Shown here: in pieces, positions 11,410-11,799 of the stretch
Numbering within the stretch: the stretch's first letter is position 1
Layout: the number at the start of each line of letters is the position of its first letter
Origin: Gammaproteobacteria bacterium
Lineage (GTDB): Bacteria; Pseudomonadota; Gammaproteobacteria; Natronospirales; REEB76
DNA: 11,799 bases
NCBI GenBank assembly: GCA_027317045.1
Contig: DAHVFI010000123.1
Span: 1 to 11,799, forward strand
Direction of reading: 5' to 3'
Notes under the pieces: generated by a model
Told to the model about the DNA's origin: nothing
What the model saw: only the letters and a program-made list of their open reading frames with translations
Database searches by the model: none
Made by a program: the position numbers and the translations under genes

Positions 11410-11799
11410 TCAGGCCTGGATTGCCACGGTGGGCACCGATCTTAGTGCGTAGCGCGCCTTGAGGTCGTGGTAGAGCACATAGAGTATCCCCATCATAAAT
11501 GGCATGAATATCGCCGCGCCTATCAGTTTCAGAACACCCTTAACCAGGAGGGTACGACCAGTATCTGCAGCGGCGGTCACCGGCAACCAATGCTCGAGAG
11601 GCATTACCGATGCGAGTGGCAACGCGATCAATATCACGATACCGATGATGATGAGTATCGTGCATAACAGCACCAGGAAAGTACGCCACCAGTTTCGGAA
11701 TACCAGGGCGCAGCTGTGGTTCAGGGAGCCGACCGGTCCTTTGCCATCCAGGACAATGGCGAACTGGAAAAACAGCAGGTTGACCGCTATATATATGAT
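11410..11799 (-). CDS. Membrane protein, 5' end outside window, paralog of the downstream gene
   Basis: The frame is open from the TGA at 11410-11412 to the window edge, giving 129 visible C-terminal residues; the start lies beyond 11799. A GTG inside at 11671-11673 is an internal codon, because conserved sequence continues upstream of it. Visible segments are a helix end (1-16), FAIVLDGKG (13-21), SLNHSCALVFRNWWRT (25-40), a strongly hydrophobic helix (41-65), and a last helix at about 85-108 followed by a charged tail. The stretch QFAIVLD...WWRT aligns without gaps to residues 142-170 of the next protein, with 13 of 29 identities, so the two are paralogs. Function is unknown; both are probably in the inner membrane. 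Confidence 0.8.
   Translation of the reverse strand: MIYIAVNLLFFQFAIVLDGKGPVGSLNHSCALVFRNWWRTFLVLLCTILIIIGIVILIALPLASVMPLEHWLPVTAAADTGRTLLVKGVLKLIGAAIFMPFMMGILYVLYHDLKARYALRSVPTVAIQA

Noticed and set aside
11467..11667. Short plus-strand frame at the right end
   Set aside because: It lies opposite a clear membrane protein frame with helix pattern and a paralog next door; its own translation is polar and unstructured.

Overview
The window reads as a chromosomal housekeeping region of a moderately GC-rich gammaproteobacterium. The gene order ychF, pth, rplY, prs, tRNA-Gln, ispE, lolB, TPR lipoprotein (all minus strand), diverging from hemA-prfA (plus strand), is the arrangement I know from Pseudomonas (PA4673 down to PA4665) and related gammaproteobacteria. 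The protein sequences are clearly gammaproteobacterial, but I cannot name a genus. No transposase, integrase, phage gene, toxin system or CRISPR array was seen.

Layout from left to right. Positions 1-183 hold an elongator tRNA-Met gene (minus) with a promoter that looks stringently controlled, and downstream of it a palindrome built from pieces of the same tRNA. Positions 318-743 hold a small four-helix membrane protein of unknown function. Positions 806-8115 hold the long minus-strand block. It contains the ATPase YchF, peptidyl-tRNA hydrolase, ribosomal protein L25 with a long Ala/Pro/Lys tail, PRPP synthetase, tRNA-Gln, the isoprenoid kinase IspE, the lipoprotein receptor LolB and an LbcA-like TPR lipoprotein. 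IspE, LolB and the TPR protein overlap by 4 nt at each junction. A 138-bp divergent promoter region leads into hemA and prfA (plus). The right end has two adjacent minus-strand membrane proteins, which are paralogs of each other. The first converges on prfA, in the place where prmC is commonly found.

The genes join translation (tRNAs, Pth, L25, RF1, YchF), precursor supply (PRPP for nucleotides, IspE for isoprenoids, HemA for glutamyl-tRNA-dependent tetrapyrrole synthesis) and the outer membrane (LolB, TPR lipoprotein).

The least ordinary parts are non-coding. (1) A 128-bp insert in the ispE-tRNA-Gln-prs transcription unit lies between the intact tRNA-Gln and a 19-nt exact copy of that tRNA's 3' end, and holds a run of short hairpins plus an inverted copy of the T-arm. 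(2) A similar palindromic tRNA-Met fragment lies downstream of tRNA-Met. (3) Two convergent REP-like hairpin pairs lie between pth and ychF, and a degenerate one lies between prs and rplY. (4) A perfect 24-bp palindrome separates rplY and pth. (5) A 7-bp-arm palindrome covers the presumed hemA -35 box. (6) A six-codon mini-ORF with a strong ribosome binding site lies between hemA and prfA.
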